DNA from: an uncultured Poribacteria bacterium
Lineage (GTDB): Bacteria > Poribacteria > WGA-4E > WGA-3G
DNA length: 64,000 nucleotides
Reading direction: 5' to 3'
NCBI GenBank assembly: GCA_951828385.1
Contig: OX639973.1
Location: 2,843,200 to 2,907,199, forward strand
This document shows, one piece after another, positions 44,688 to 53,900 of the stretch (positions are counted from its first letter, which is position 1; each line of letters begins with the position of its first letter). The position numbers and the translations under genes are program-made. Under the pieces are notes generated by a model. That model had not been told where the DNA came from, ran no database searches, and saw only the letters and a list, made by a program, of their open reading frames with translations.

Positions 44688-44971
44688 TAGAGGGCACCAA
44701 GAGTTATGGTACGTTGGTTAAAGGCTACTACCTGTTTATCAAGCTGAAGGGTCGGTTGTGAAGTATTCAAATCGTAACCCGCTTCTTCCAAAAACGTCTC
44801 GAGCGTACCAAGCCGAGCGGTTTCTTCTAACTGAATCTCAATAACTTCAAGAAGATTTTTCCCTGCTTCTTCAACGCTCTTACCGCAACTGACAACGTCT
44901 AACTCTGGGCAGTAAGCGATATACACATTGCCCTCTTTCCAAATTTCTTCCGTTATCACAAGATTTTTCAT
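44687..44971 (-). CDS. hicB: HicB-like antitoxin
   Basis: The 94-aa protein has a HicB-type N-terminal domain (YIAYCPELDVVSCGKSVEEA, then NLLEVIEIQLEE). This neutralises HicA and, in many systems, represses the operon through a C-terminal DNA-binding part. No clear helix-turn-helix is visible here, so DNA binding may be weak or use the short C-terminus. It precedes hicA and the two overlap by one base. Confidence 0.85.
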   Translation of the reverse strand: MKNLVITEEIWKEGNVYIAYCPELDVVSCGKSVEEAGKNLLEVIEIQLEETARLGTLETFLEEAGYDLNTSQPTLQLDKQVVAFNQRTITLGAL

Positions 44972-45020
44972 GGAACCCTCACATTTACAATGTTAAAATT
45001 GCTTCAAGTGTTGATACAGT

Positions 45021-45066
45021 GTGTACACGAGAAGTATAGTTTACCCTATTTTGTCCACTAAGTCAA
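45021..45066 (-). promoter_or_regulatory. hicBA promoter with a palindromic operator candidate
   Basis: On the minus strand TTGACT (45061-45066), 17 bp and TAAACT (45038-45043) form a promoter. The perfect palindrome GTGTACAC (45021-45028) lies at the expected transcription start, a good place for HicB repression. Confidence 0.5.
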
Positions 45067-45330
45067 GAATTTAAAGTATACCTTGAATTTCGTCAGGATG
45101 TCGCGCATAACAAAAATATCCACATCTTCATCACTTGGCATCTTCAACTTTGAAAACGACACGCGAACATTTCAACAGAATTTGATCTGTTCTAACTTAA
45201 GGGGGTGGCGTTTGTCTTTTTCTCGCGGGGATCCGGCACGTCTGCTCATATATCAAACAACTGGCAAGAACTTAGTTTTGTCATACTTCACCTGAAAAAT
45301 ATAGTAATTTTTTACAGTGAAGTATAGCAG

Positions 45331-45356
45331 ATGCGGTGTGAAAAGTCACGCCGCAT
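45331..45356. terminator. Strong hairpin, possible terminator
   Basis: ATGCGGTGTGA pairs with TCACGCCGCAT (one G-U pair) around a 4-nt loop. T-richness downstream is modest. Its role is uncertain because no gene on the plus strand ends just before it. Confidence 0.35.
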
Positions 45357-45424
45357 TTGCTTCTCTGAAAATATCAACAGAAATACCGAAAATTAAATAG
45401 CCCTGTCAGACATCGCGAAAAAAT

Positions 45425-45453
45425 TTGACTTTATTCCCATGTTTGTGTATAAT
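45425..45453 (+). promoter_or_regulatory. Sigma70-type promoter of the TonB-barrel gene leader
   Basis: TTGACT (45425-45430), 17 bp, TATAAT (45448-45453). The first good gene downstream starts at 45812, so the leader would be about 350 nt long. Confidence 0.65.
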
Positions 45454-45613
45454 TTTAACAAATATTATGGATCACTGAACGATCACATCGTTTTGAGGTA
45501 ATACACATGAAGAGGCACGCTGGGAGTTTCCTATTTCAAATTTCAGTTTGCGCGTCGGGTATTTCCCCGGTTGTGTGTATTTCTAATTGTTTAGTCTGCC
45601 AAGATAAGATTTA

Positions 45614-45626
45614 CCCCCCCCCCCCC
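45614..45626. repeat. 13-C homopolymer tract
   Basis: Thirteen consecutive C lie in the leader, within a possible 49-codon frame that starts MKRHAGSFLF near 45507. Such tracts are prone to slippage and assembly errors. Confidence 0.85.
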
Positions 45627-45698
45627 ACTTATTTTAAGTTAAGCATTTTGCCATAGATGGTTCTTTCTCGCTATTAACCGGCGGATGGGATGGCTTGG

Positions 45699-45749
45699 TG
45701 CCCGCTCGCGCGCTGCTCTGCCCTGTGCAGCGTGTTGCGGGCATTTTTT
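45699..45749 (+). terminator. Long hairpin plus T-run inside the leader
   Basis: TGCCCGC (45699-45705) pairs with GCGGGCA (45737-45743); an inner CGCTGC/GCAGCG stem adds to it, and TTTTTT follows (45744-45749). This is a textbook intrinsic terminator placed between the promoter at 45425 and the gene at 45812. It would stop most transcripts unless antitermination occurs. Confidence 0.75.
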
Positions 45750-45811
45750 GTTGCATTGGGGTATTTCCGAATTTGCGTCTGTTATGATTGTTATGAAAGG
45801 AAAACACACTA

Positions 45812-46894
45812 TTGAATAAGCGAATGCTTGTTATACCTTTTTTCGTACTTGTAATGTCTTCTATATCCGTGTCCGCGCAAACAGGATTTTATAGGTCACC
45901 GGTAGGGAAGATGGGGATCGGCATGGGGTACCAACACTACAGACCGCCGACGCACACGGAGGCACCTTTCCGTTTTAATGCACAGACGATATTAGGCAAT
46001 CTTGATTATACATTCAACAGCAATTTAAAAATGTCGTTTCTACCAGGTATCTCTTTTTTTCAAGCCGACACCGAAATTCCCTACGAGATCGCCCCAAGTC
46101 CGTCCATCGACATTCGATTTCTAAATGTCAATGACATGAACATGACAGGGTTGCAATTTTTTATACTCGGTGGTTTCCGAACCCAGTATACGAATATTGC
46201 CCGGATCTCGGACTTGCCGCTGCACGCCGTAAATATGAATCTCCGGGGCGGTGTGGGTTTGTTACATACGCTTGAAAGCGGTTATACGTGGCGTCTGAAG
46301 CCTTTTTTCGGTATGTTCTATACCCAAGCATGGAACAACGTCTCAACAACCGAGAAAATCCACGTGAATACGACCCATAATTTTTTTACCGGCGAAGCAG
46401 GGTTAGAGGTTGAGTTGTCGCCGACGATGAGCGCGATGGGGAGTCTTGAATTCTCTTTTCAAAGCGCGGAATTACTGTATCGTTTCGGATTAAACTTTCA
46501 TCAGGCACCCCGTCTTGACATACTGAATGACCGAACACGACAACCCCGCAGAACTGACACTTCATCATCACCACTTGCCACCAGATTAGCCGGTATTGAC
46601 TCCGAACCTGAACCTGGAGTCACAGCTCCCGAATACAAATTCAGAGTAGAACCCTTATATCCAGTCATAGCCAAGAATGTGAAAATGGAGGGTGAGGTTG
46701 CTTTAGAAGCAACCATTAATGAACAGGGAACCCCGTTAGACATTGTGGCACGCACCAACCTCGGGTTCGGACTTGAAGAAGCAGCAATGGAAGCATTGAA
46801 GAAGACAACTTTCTATCCCGCTATGAAGGATGGAAAGATGATCAGCAAACGGGTTACGCTACGCTATAGGTTTACCCTAAAAAACACCAATTAA
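45812..46894 (+). CDS. Outer-membrane barrel-like protein fused to a TonB C-terminal domain
   Basis: The start is TTG at 45812, preceded by GAAAGGA. The 360-aa protein has a signal peptide (LVIPFFVLVMSSISVSAQ) and about 230 residues of alternating aromatic/polar strands typical of a small outer-membrane barrel (MGIGMGYQHYRPP, LRGGVGLLHTLESGYTW, MSAMGSLEFSFQSAELLYRF). A linker precedes a TonB C-terminal domain at about 275-360 (YPVIAKNVKMEGEVALEATI, FGLEEAAMEALKKTTFYPA). TonB domains are usually on inner-membrane proteins, so joining one to a barrel is unusual. Two lipoprotein genes follow directly. Confidence 0.75.
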   Translation: MNKRMLVIPFFVLVMSSISVSAQTGFYRSPVGKMGIGMGYQHYRPPTHTEAPFRFNAQTILGNLDYTFNSNLKMSFLPGISFFQADTEIPYEIAPSPSIDIRFLNVNDMNMTGLQFFILGGFRTQYTNIARISDLPLHAVNMNLRGGVGLLHTLESGYTWRLKPFFGMFYTQAWNNVSTTEKIHVNTTHNFFTGEAGLEVELSPTMSAMGSLEFSFQSAELLYRFGLNFHQAPRLDILNDRTRQPRRTDTSSSPLATRLAGIDSEPEPGVTAPEYKFRVEPLYPVIAKNVKMEGEVALEATINEQGTPLDIVARTNLGFGLEEAAMEALKKTTFYPAMKDGKMISKRVTLRYRFTLKNTN

Positions 46895-47007
46895 TAGGAG
46901 CTTATATGCTATACAACTCTCTATGTGTGTGTCTATTGGTCCTTTGCGTTATTGGATGTTCTATGGACAGTACAGATGACGAATCGATATTCCCCGTACC
47001 GCCGACA
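46895..47007 (+). repeat. Duplicated 5' gene segment, copy 1
   Basis: About 113 bp, from TAGGAG through the start codon, lipoprotein leader and IFPVPP, recur with few changes at 47423-47535, 528 bp away. Sequence beyond the copies is unrelated. Confidence 0.85.
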
Positions 47008-47400
47008 ATAGATGAGGCAGATGATAACCCAAATAACAATGCGTTAGCCGATCTGCCTGACCCCGTTAGTGAACCGGTTAGTGAACATTTGCCTGTACCT
47101 GATTTTCACGGTGAGCATATTAGCGGTAAATTGGATAAATCCAAATCCGATTATAGGCACAAAAGTATTAATGGAAAAGGTTTCGGATACTACTACACAT
47201 TGGCATTAGAAATTGAGGACTCACTTCTTATTCGGATAATTCTTTCTGAACCTGCTCCAGGTATAACCCCGGACCTTGGAAAGGTCATAACCGATGAAGA
47301 TATTTTGCTTGTTAAGCTGGACCAGTTAAGAGAACCTGGTATATGGGACGGGGTTTTGGTGAAAAATTTAACGACAAACTACTCGTTTGGCAAACGATGA
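46906..47400 (+). CDS. Lipoprotein of unknown function, duplicated leader
   Basis: The 164-aa protein opens with the lipoprotein leader LCVCLLVLCVIGCSMDSTDD and an acidic Pro/Asn-rich linker. A compact mature part (GFGYYYTLALEIEDSLLIRI, LVKLDQLREPGIWDGV) resembles no family I know. TAGGAG precedes the ATG, 11 bp after the upstream gene, so it is likely co-transcribed with the barrel-TonB gene. Confidence 0.78.
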   Translation: MLYNSLCVCLLVLCVIGCSMDSTDDESIFPVPPTIDEADDNPNNNALADLPDPVSEPVSEHLPVPDFHGEHISGKLDKSKSDYRHKSINGKGFGYYYTLALEIEDSLLIRIILSEPAPGITPDLGKVITDEDILLVKLDQLREPGIWDGVLVKNLTTNYSFGKR

Positions 47401-47422
47401 AGTTTTGCCAGTAAAGTTTTGA

Positions 47423-47535
47423 TAGGAGATTATATGCTATACAACTCTCTATGTGTGTGTCTATTGGTACTTTGCGTTATCGGATGTTCTACGGATAGCA
47501 CAGATGACGAATCGATATTCCCCGTACCGCCAATA
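47423..47535 (+). repeat. Duplicated 5' gene segment, copy 2
   Basis: Second copy of the segment at 46895-47007, again covering ribosome binding site, start codon and lipoprotein signal. Confidence 0.85.
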
Positions 47536-48264
47536 ATTTCTGAGGAAGAACAAGAAGTAACGCCTCCAGGAATCCCCGTCGAGATAGTACCACCACCAAT
47601 TCCACAACCTATCGTAAAAGATTTGACTGCACCTAAACTTTTAGAAAGTACTGTAGATTCTGGCAGAGTTGACCCAAATACGGATGTGATAAGTTTACGC
47701 TTTAATGAAAATATTATAGAAATTGATATAAAGTTAGTAAATGATTCAGATGTGAGCCTGAGATGGATACCGTCCATCGATATAATTACCGGTCGTAGAA
47801 TATTTCTTACCAAGATGAATGGAAGAAATTTGGGATCAGATCGCAAATATTATATAAAAGGTTTTGTAGAAGATAAGGACGGAAATAAAACATCCATTGA
47901 TATAGAATTTAGAGCCGTTGAAGAAAATAGAGATAGAACAGCCCCGTCCATTTTAACCAGTTCTGTAAATCACGGAGAAAGTAACGTAAGTATAAAGATC
48001 GATCAGTTTGTCTTTACTTTTAGCGAAGAGATTGATGAAGCCGAATTAAGCCTTGTTAGAGGTAAATGGAATACTGGAACTGATATGAGATGGACCCGAT
48101 TTATAGATAAAAAGAAAGTCGTTTTAGTAAAAACAACAGGCAAGTCACTCAGCCTTAGAAACAATGAAACTTATAATTTAGTACTAAAAGCAAGAGATGC
48201 ATCTGGAAATTGGACTCCTGCCGGTAATCGTGTATGGGTTTATGAATTTACAACACAGAGATAG
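47434..48264 (+). CDS. Lipoprotein with two Ig-like domains
   Basis: The 276-aa protein shares its leader with the preceding gene (LCVCLLVLCVIGCSTDSTDD). After a Pro-rich linker it has two Ig-like domains of the SbsA/Big_5 type: TAPKLLESTVDSGRVDPNTD with LRFNENI, and TAPSILTSSVNHGESNVSI with FTFSEEID. The final strand reads WVYEFTTQR. It is likely anchored in the outer membrane as a surface or structural lipoprotein. The ATG at 47434 has AGGAG at good spacing. Confidence 0.82.
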   Translation: MLYNSLCVCLLVLCVIGCSTDSTDDESIFPVPPIISEEEQEVTPPGIPVEIVPPPIPQPIVKDLTAPKLLESTVDSGRVDPNTDVISLRFNENIIEIDIKLVNDSDVSLRWIPSIDIITGRRIFLTKMNGRNLGSDRKYYIKGFVEDKDGNKTSIDIEFRAVEENRDRTAPSILTSSVNHGESNVSIKIDQFVFTFSEEIDEAELSLVRGKWNTGTDMRWTRFIDKKKVVLVKTTGKSLSLRNNETYNLVLKARDASGNWTPAGNRVWVYEFTTQR

Positions 48265-48268
48265 TTAG

Positions 48269-48449
48269 GGCGTTTTTCCTGCGGATCCGAAAACGCGAGT
48301 TACATTTGATCTCAGAGATAAAAACCCTTACAGTCAAACGCTTGAGGGAAAGCCCGTTATTGACTGAATAGAACAAGCCGACGGAACACGCATACTCAAT
48401 GAAATTGTCATACGGGTTACTTCTGAAAGGATCCAAATGATTGTATATA
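48269..48449 (+). pseudogene. Remnant of a coding sequence with an in-frame TGA
   Basis: One frame reads FPADPKTRVTFDLRDKNPY, then GKPVID, TGA, then IEQADGTRILNEIVIRVTSE. The coding look continues on both sides of the TGA, and a TGG to TGA change would explain it. No start codon or ribosome binding site is present. The frame then runs into the repeat word TAGGACTTACGCA at 48450-48462. From there to 48740 I see no gene. Confidence 0.5.
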
Positions 48450-48740
48450 TAGGACTTACGCAAAATCCATTTTTATAGAAGGCGTTTTCAGTTGTTGACG
48501 TAGATATTCAGAAAACATCCCATATTTGACTTGATAAAGGGTTTGACCGGTTTCGTATGCTTGACGCATCAGCCGAATCTACACTGAAAAGGTACATGCA
48601 ATGTGATTCCGAACAATCCGAGGGAGACGACATTGTCATTTCTCAAGTCCCGTTAACTGTTTGGTCTCCCGGTGAAATTGTTCAATCTTCCAACGCTAAG
48701 CACACGCTGTTTGTGCGGCAGACATATCCGAGGGAACACG

Positions 48741-50885
48741 ATGAAAACGACATCTTTTTTTCTACTCACATGCTTATTGTTCGCAACACTTCTATGGCTA
48801 CCAGAGAGTCTTGCGCAAATTAACATCCCCGATGCGAACTTGCGTGCGGTGATTGCTGAAACACTCGACAAGCAACCTAATGTGCCGCTTACGCGAGCAG
48901 ATATGGCACGTTTACAGGGTCTGAACGCACATAACAGGGACATCGGCGATTTGACAGGTCTCGAATCGGCGACGAACCTTCAAGAAATACGCGCAAACAA
49001 CAATTTGATAGCCGATTTATCACCCCTTGCAGGATTATCTCGACTCGAGGTCGTTGAGTTTCGGGAGAATGTGATCCGCGATTTATCCCCGCTTTCGGGG
49101 TTAATCAATTTGCGTGAATTAATCGTCAACGGTAATCTTATATCAGACGTATCGCCTGTCTCGGATTTACGGCGCTTAGTGATATTAGAGATTTCAGGGA
49201 ACGCTATATCCGATTTCTCTGCGCTTACGGGTTTACCCAAGCTCCAACAGATTTATTTCAGCAATAATCCCCTCGCGGATTTCTCGGATTTCGCGGCGTT
49301 ACCGAGTCTGCGAATATTACGCACTTGGGGCACGCCCGTGATAAATCTCGAAGGGGTACGGGCATTTCCGAAACTGCAACAGCTCGACATCTGTGGCGGT
49401 GAAATATCGGATCTCACCCCATTAGACGGATTAACAAACTTGACGGAACTGGAACTGGCTGGCAACGAGATCACAGACATCACCGATTTAGCAAGCCTGA
49501 CGGGGTTAAAACGTCTGAATCTTCGACATAATCAGATCACCGATGTATCGCCGCTTGCCGCTTTAGTGAATCTGCAATCCATAGATCTCCACGATAATGA
49601 GATATTGGACTTTTCGCCATTGGATGTTTTCCCTGAGAATGTTTCCATCGTTCGGAGTGAGAACCCGGGTAGCATCACGCTGCGTGCTGCCCCGAAAATC
49701 GAGGGACCGTGGTTGTGGGTTATTCTGCCGACAGAGGGTGCATTGGGTTCAGCGGCGGCTGCATCTGGGCATGACTATCTCTCGGAAGTCAGTGACGGTC
49801 AGGTCACAGAACAGCAGATTGCGACCGAAGGTGCCAAGACAGCTGCCCGCGTCGGCGATAAGGTCTGGTCTGTCGGTGAACTTTCGCGAAGGGGCCCGAA
49901 TAATATCAATGACATGGTAAACGCGATCGGCTTAGGCACAGACAACATAGATTTTCATGTGGCTTACGGGTCGATCGTCTTGGATGTCACGACCGCGCAG
50001 GAGTCGCGTTTCTTCGTCGGTAGTGGCGATGCTGTGAAGGTTTGGCTGAATGGCAAACAGGTTCATAATAACGCCGTTGATAGAGACGCTGAAGACTACC
50101 AAGAGGATTTCCCTGTCACGTTAAAAGCGGGAAGAAACATCCTGCTGGTGGCTGTTTACGAAGGTGAAGGCTGGTGGAGCGGCTTTTTTGGACTCGATAG
50201 AAACACGGAATATACAACTGCCTTGCCAAATTATTCTCATCCTGCGGGAACTCGCCGTCCTGCCGATATAGATGGTGATGGCACGGTAGGTATTCTTGAT
50301 ATGATTTTGGTTGCGCGCCGTTTTGGTACGCTTTTAGCCTCGAAACCCGGGGGCGGCCGTGTATATGAGGATATAAACGGCGATGGGGTCGTCAATATAC
50401 AGGATCTTATCCTTGTCGCACAAGATATAACTGCGCCCGTTGATAACGACCCTGCTGCCCCCATCTCGCCCGAATTGATACAGCACTGGATAGACCTGGC
50501 ATGGACAGAATACGATGGGTCCCTCGCATTCCAAAAAGGCATCACAACCCTTGAAAATATCTTGATGGCTTTGCAGTCAGAGAAAACAGAATCGAAAACA
50601 GCACTGTTCGCAAACTACCCGAATCCGTTTAATCCTGAAACGTGGATACCTTACCAGTTAGCTGTGCCAACCGAAGTTGTCTTAACGATACGGACGACAA
50701 CAGGCAGCATCGTGCGAACCTTGCCGTTAGGACATCAGTCCGCGGGCGTGTATAAAACGTCGAACCGCGCCGCATACTTCGACGGAAAAAACGATCTCGG
50801 TGAACCCGTCACAAGCGGAATTTATTTCTATACGCTCACCGCAGGCGACTTCACTGCCACCCGTAAAATGCTCATTCGCAAGTAG
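48741..50885 (+). CDS. Secreted LRR protein with dockerin repeats and C-terminal sorting-type module
   Basis: The ATG at 48741 follows CGAGGGA. The 714-aa protein has a signal peptide (FFLLTCLLFATLLWLPESLAQ region) and about ten leucine-rich repeats of the internalin type (NLQEIRANNNLIADLSPLAG and similar). A post-LRR domain follows (GPWLWVILP, FFVGSGDAVKVWLNGKQVH). Two dockerin-like calcium loops come next at about 508-565 (DIDGDGTVGILDMILVARRF and DINGDGVVNIQDLILVAQD). The C-terminal module begins NYPNPFNPETWIPYQ and ends ATRKMLIRK, resembling FlgD-like or T9SS-type tails. It is the first gene of an operon whose second protein carries a cohesin domain. Confidence 0.9.
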   Translation: MKTTSFFLLTCLLFATLLWLPESLAQINIPDANLRAVIAETLDKQPNVPLTRADMARLQGLNAHNRDIGDLTGLESATNLQEIRANNNLIADLSPLAGLSRLEVVEFRENVIRDLSPLSGLINLRELIVNGNLISDVSPVSDLRRLVILEISGNAISDFSALTGLPKLQQIYFSNNPLADFSDFAALPSLRILRTWGTPVINLEGVRAFPKLQQLDICGGEISDLTPLDGLTNLTELELAGNEITDITDLASLTGLKRLNLRHNQITDVSPLAALVNLQSIDLHDNEILDFSPLDVFPENVSIVRSENPGSITLRAAPKIEGPWLWVILPTEGALGSAAAASGHDYLSEVSDGQVTEQQIATEGAKTAARVGDKVWSVGELSRRGPNNINDMVNAIGLGTDNIDFHVAYGSIVLDVTTAQESRFFVGSGDAVKVWLNGKQVHNNAVDRDAEDYQEDFPVTLKAGRNILLVAVYEGEGWWSGFFGLDRNTEYTTALPNYSHPAGTRRPADIDGDGTVGILDMILVARRFGTLLASKPGGGRVYEDINGDGVVNIQDLILVAQDITAPVDNDPAAPISPELIQHWIDLAWTEYDGSLAFQKGITTLENILMALQSEKTESKTALFANYPNPFNPETWIPYQLAVPTEVVLTIRTTTGSIVRTLPLGHQSAGVYKTSNRAAYFDGKNDLGEPVTSGIYFYTLTAGDFTATRKMLIRK

Positions 50886-50906
50886 AGACACAAAAGGAGA
50901 TTACCA

Positions 50907-53900
50907 ATGAAAGACCTCAGAATCCTTTACTTCATTCTCATCGGTGTCATAATTTTCAGCCAGAATCCCGCTGATGCTCAAGAGAACATCGCAGAACAGG
51001 CATATAACATCTTTCAACAGAACTGTTTCACCTGCCACGGTCCCTCTGGCTCATATCGCGAAGCCCTACTCATTGACCACGCCTCACTCATAGACTCAGG
51101 CGTAGTAATCCCAGGAAACCCGCTTGCCTCTGAGTTCTATAAACGCCTGGTCGAAGGCACACTTGAAAAACCGAAGATGCCCTTGGGACAACCTGCCCTC
51201 TCACCGCAGGCACTGCTAACAATAGCAGCTTGGATTTCTCAAGGTGCCCCAGAGTGGCAGACGCAGCGGGATGTCACCTTTATTACGCCCACGGCGATGC
51301 TAACGACCATCGAGAGACATCTATCAACCCTACCTGAGTTTGACCGACCTTTCGCGCGCTATTTTACAATCACACACCTCTATAACGCCGGTGATAGCCA
51401 AGAAACCTTGAGTGCCTATAAGATCGCACTCTCGAAACTCATCAACTCTCTGTCTTGGGGCTTCCAAGTGATCAATCCCGAACCTATTGACCTCGCTGAG
51501 ACGATCTTCTACATTGACCTGCGGGACTATGAATGGGATGTCCGAGGCGATGCATGGACACAGATCGAAAATGTGTATCCATATAACATCGAATTTGATG
51601 CCGAAACACAAGCCGTCCCACATCGTAAATTGGCGAATCTTCGCCAGCAAATGAACTGCAAAGTGCCGTATGTGTATGCCGATTGGTTTATCGCGACGGC
51701 TTCACTGCCACCACTATATCACGACATTTTGGATCTCCCGACAACCGATAGCGCGTTGGAATCTCAACTCGGTGTGGATGTCGCAAGAAATATTCAATCT
51801 GCCCCAGGGCGGCGCATCTGGCGTGCGGGATTCAACGATTCGGGGGTCTCGGAGAATAACCGTGTCGTTGAACGCCACACGTCTCGGCACGGCGCGTATT
51901 GGAAAAGTTACGACTTCGCTGGGAATATCGGGGCACAGAATGTCTTTACGCATCCCTTGTCTTTCAGGCAGGATGGCGGTGAAATGATCTTCAATCTGCC
52001 CAACGGCTTACAGGCGTATATGATCGTCGATGCCTCGGGGAACCGTATTGATGTCGCCCCCACGGACATCGTGGCGAACAACGCGGCAAGCGATCCAGCC
52101 GTCCGCAACGGTTTATCGTGTTTCGGGTGTCATACCGAAGGCATGAAGGCCGTTGAAGACGAGGTGCGTTCGGCTATACAAAGTGCCAATAACCCGGCTT
52201 TCGATAAAGAGCAGGCATTGCGATTGTATGTCGAGCACGCAGAAATGGAGGGTTACGTCCTACAAGATACCGAGCGTTACAAGGTAGCACTTGAAGCCAC
52301 AGGAGATACTTTTGGCGGACTCGTTGAACCGGTGCATCGTTTTCATGAAGTCTACCGAAGTCCCCTTGGAGCCCCTGAAGCCGCAGCCGCAGTCGGCTTA
52401 GAAACCAATGCCTTTCTTTCAGAGATCGGAGAGAAACCGAATCTACAAAATCTCGGACTCACAGGGCTGCTCAGTGGCGGTAATGTCCAACGTGATACAT
52501 GGACCGATATATTCCAACCTGTGATTGCCGCGGTGAATGAAGAATATATTCCGCCGATACTGCCATCCGCCCCGACGATTACCGGTATCATTGAAGGCGA
52601 TACGCAGCTGACGATCAACTATAACGCGCCAATAAACATCGGAAATGGCGGACCGATACAACGTTATGAGTATAGTCTGAACAATGGCATCTGGCTAACG
52701 CTACCGAACAACCGAATCATTATAGGGTTAACCAACGGCACGACTTATGGTGTGCGACTGCGTGCTGTGAGTGAATCGGGCTACGGAATACCCTCAGCAC
52801 CTGTGAACGCTACACCTATATCGACACCGACGCTCGATCCCGACAATAATGACTATAGCTTTACTTTCCCTGTCCCTGATGTGAACCTCGGCGTCGCGAT
52901 TGCTGAAACACTCGGTAAAGCCTCCGGTGCGTCGATTACTGAGGCAGATATGCAGCGGTTGCGGACGCTTCGTGCCGATGAACGAGGTATCCGCGATTTG
53001 ACGGGGCTTGAGCATGCGACAAACTTGGAACGTATCGAATTGCGTCGCAATGAGATTTCTGACCTGACACCAATCACAGAATTAACGCGACTGAATAATA
53101 TCAAATTGCGCGGGAATCGCATCCGCGATGTCTCGCCACTTGCCAACCTCACCAACGTCGATTGGCTCGGTCTTGAGGAAAACGCTATCACCGATCTCTC
53201 GCCACTCAACAAGTTAATAAAACTCGATGGGATCGGCATCTCAGGCAACCCTATAACGAATCTGGCACCACTAGCGAGTCTCGTTAGCCTCGAAAGAATA
53301 GATGCTTGGCGGACACCGATTACAGACTTTACCCCGTTGGCAGAACTGCCGAGACTGTCATGGATAGAATTTGGCAACGACGGGGCTCTTAAAACGATCC
53401 CGACCCTAAAGGGATTAAAAGCACTCCGCCGATTGCAAATCGACGATACCAATATCTCAGACCTCTCCGCGTTAGCAGAATTAACACAACTCGAATGGCT
53501 ACGTCTGGTGAATAACACGATTTCCGATCTCTCGCCATTGGCAGATCTGAAAAGGTTGAAACACCTGAATCTCGATGCAAATATCATTTCCGATGTCTCG
53601 TCGCTCGCTGAGTTAAGTCGCCTCGAAGTCCTCTACCTCGAAAACAATGCCATCTCGGATCCCGCGCCACTCGCAGCATTGAAAAACTTGGATCGACTTG
53701 ATCTTCGGAATAACGTCATTTCCGATTTTTCGGCGTTAGTAGAATTACCCGATACGACTTTTCTTCGGCTTGAAGGCAATCCGGGGGTGCCGTCTGGGGG
53801 TCCGAAAATAACGGGTCCCTGGTTATGGGCGATCGTCCCAGGCACAGCGTTGAATTCCAACACCGACTTCCTCGCACGCGCCACTCGCAACGCAACGACG

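Noticed and set aside
45083-45295. 70-aa frame downstream of hicBA promoter
   Set aside because: No ribosome binding site. It contains ATCTTCAACTTTGAAAACGA, which recurs at 57613 and so looks like repeat debris.
48269-48449. Selenoprotein reading TGA as selenocysteine, given selA in the window
   Set aside because: No start codon, no recognisable redox motif at the TGA and no clear SECIS-type hairpin just after it. A TGG to TGA decay explains it better.
48557-48823. 88-aa frame before the LRR gene
   Set aside because: It overlaps the LRR signal peptide in another frame, lacks a ribosome binding site and shows no protein-like pattern.
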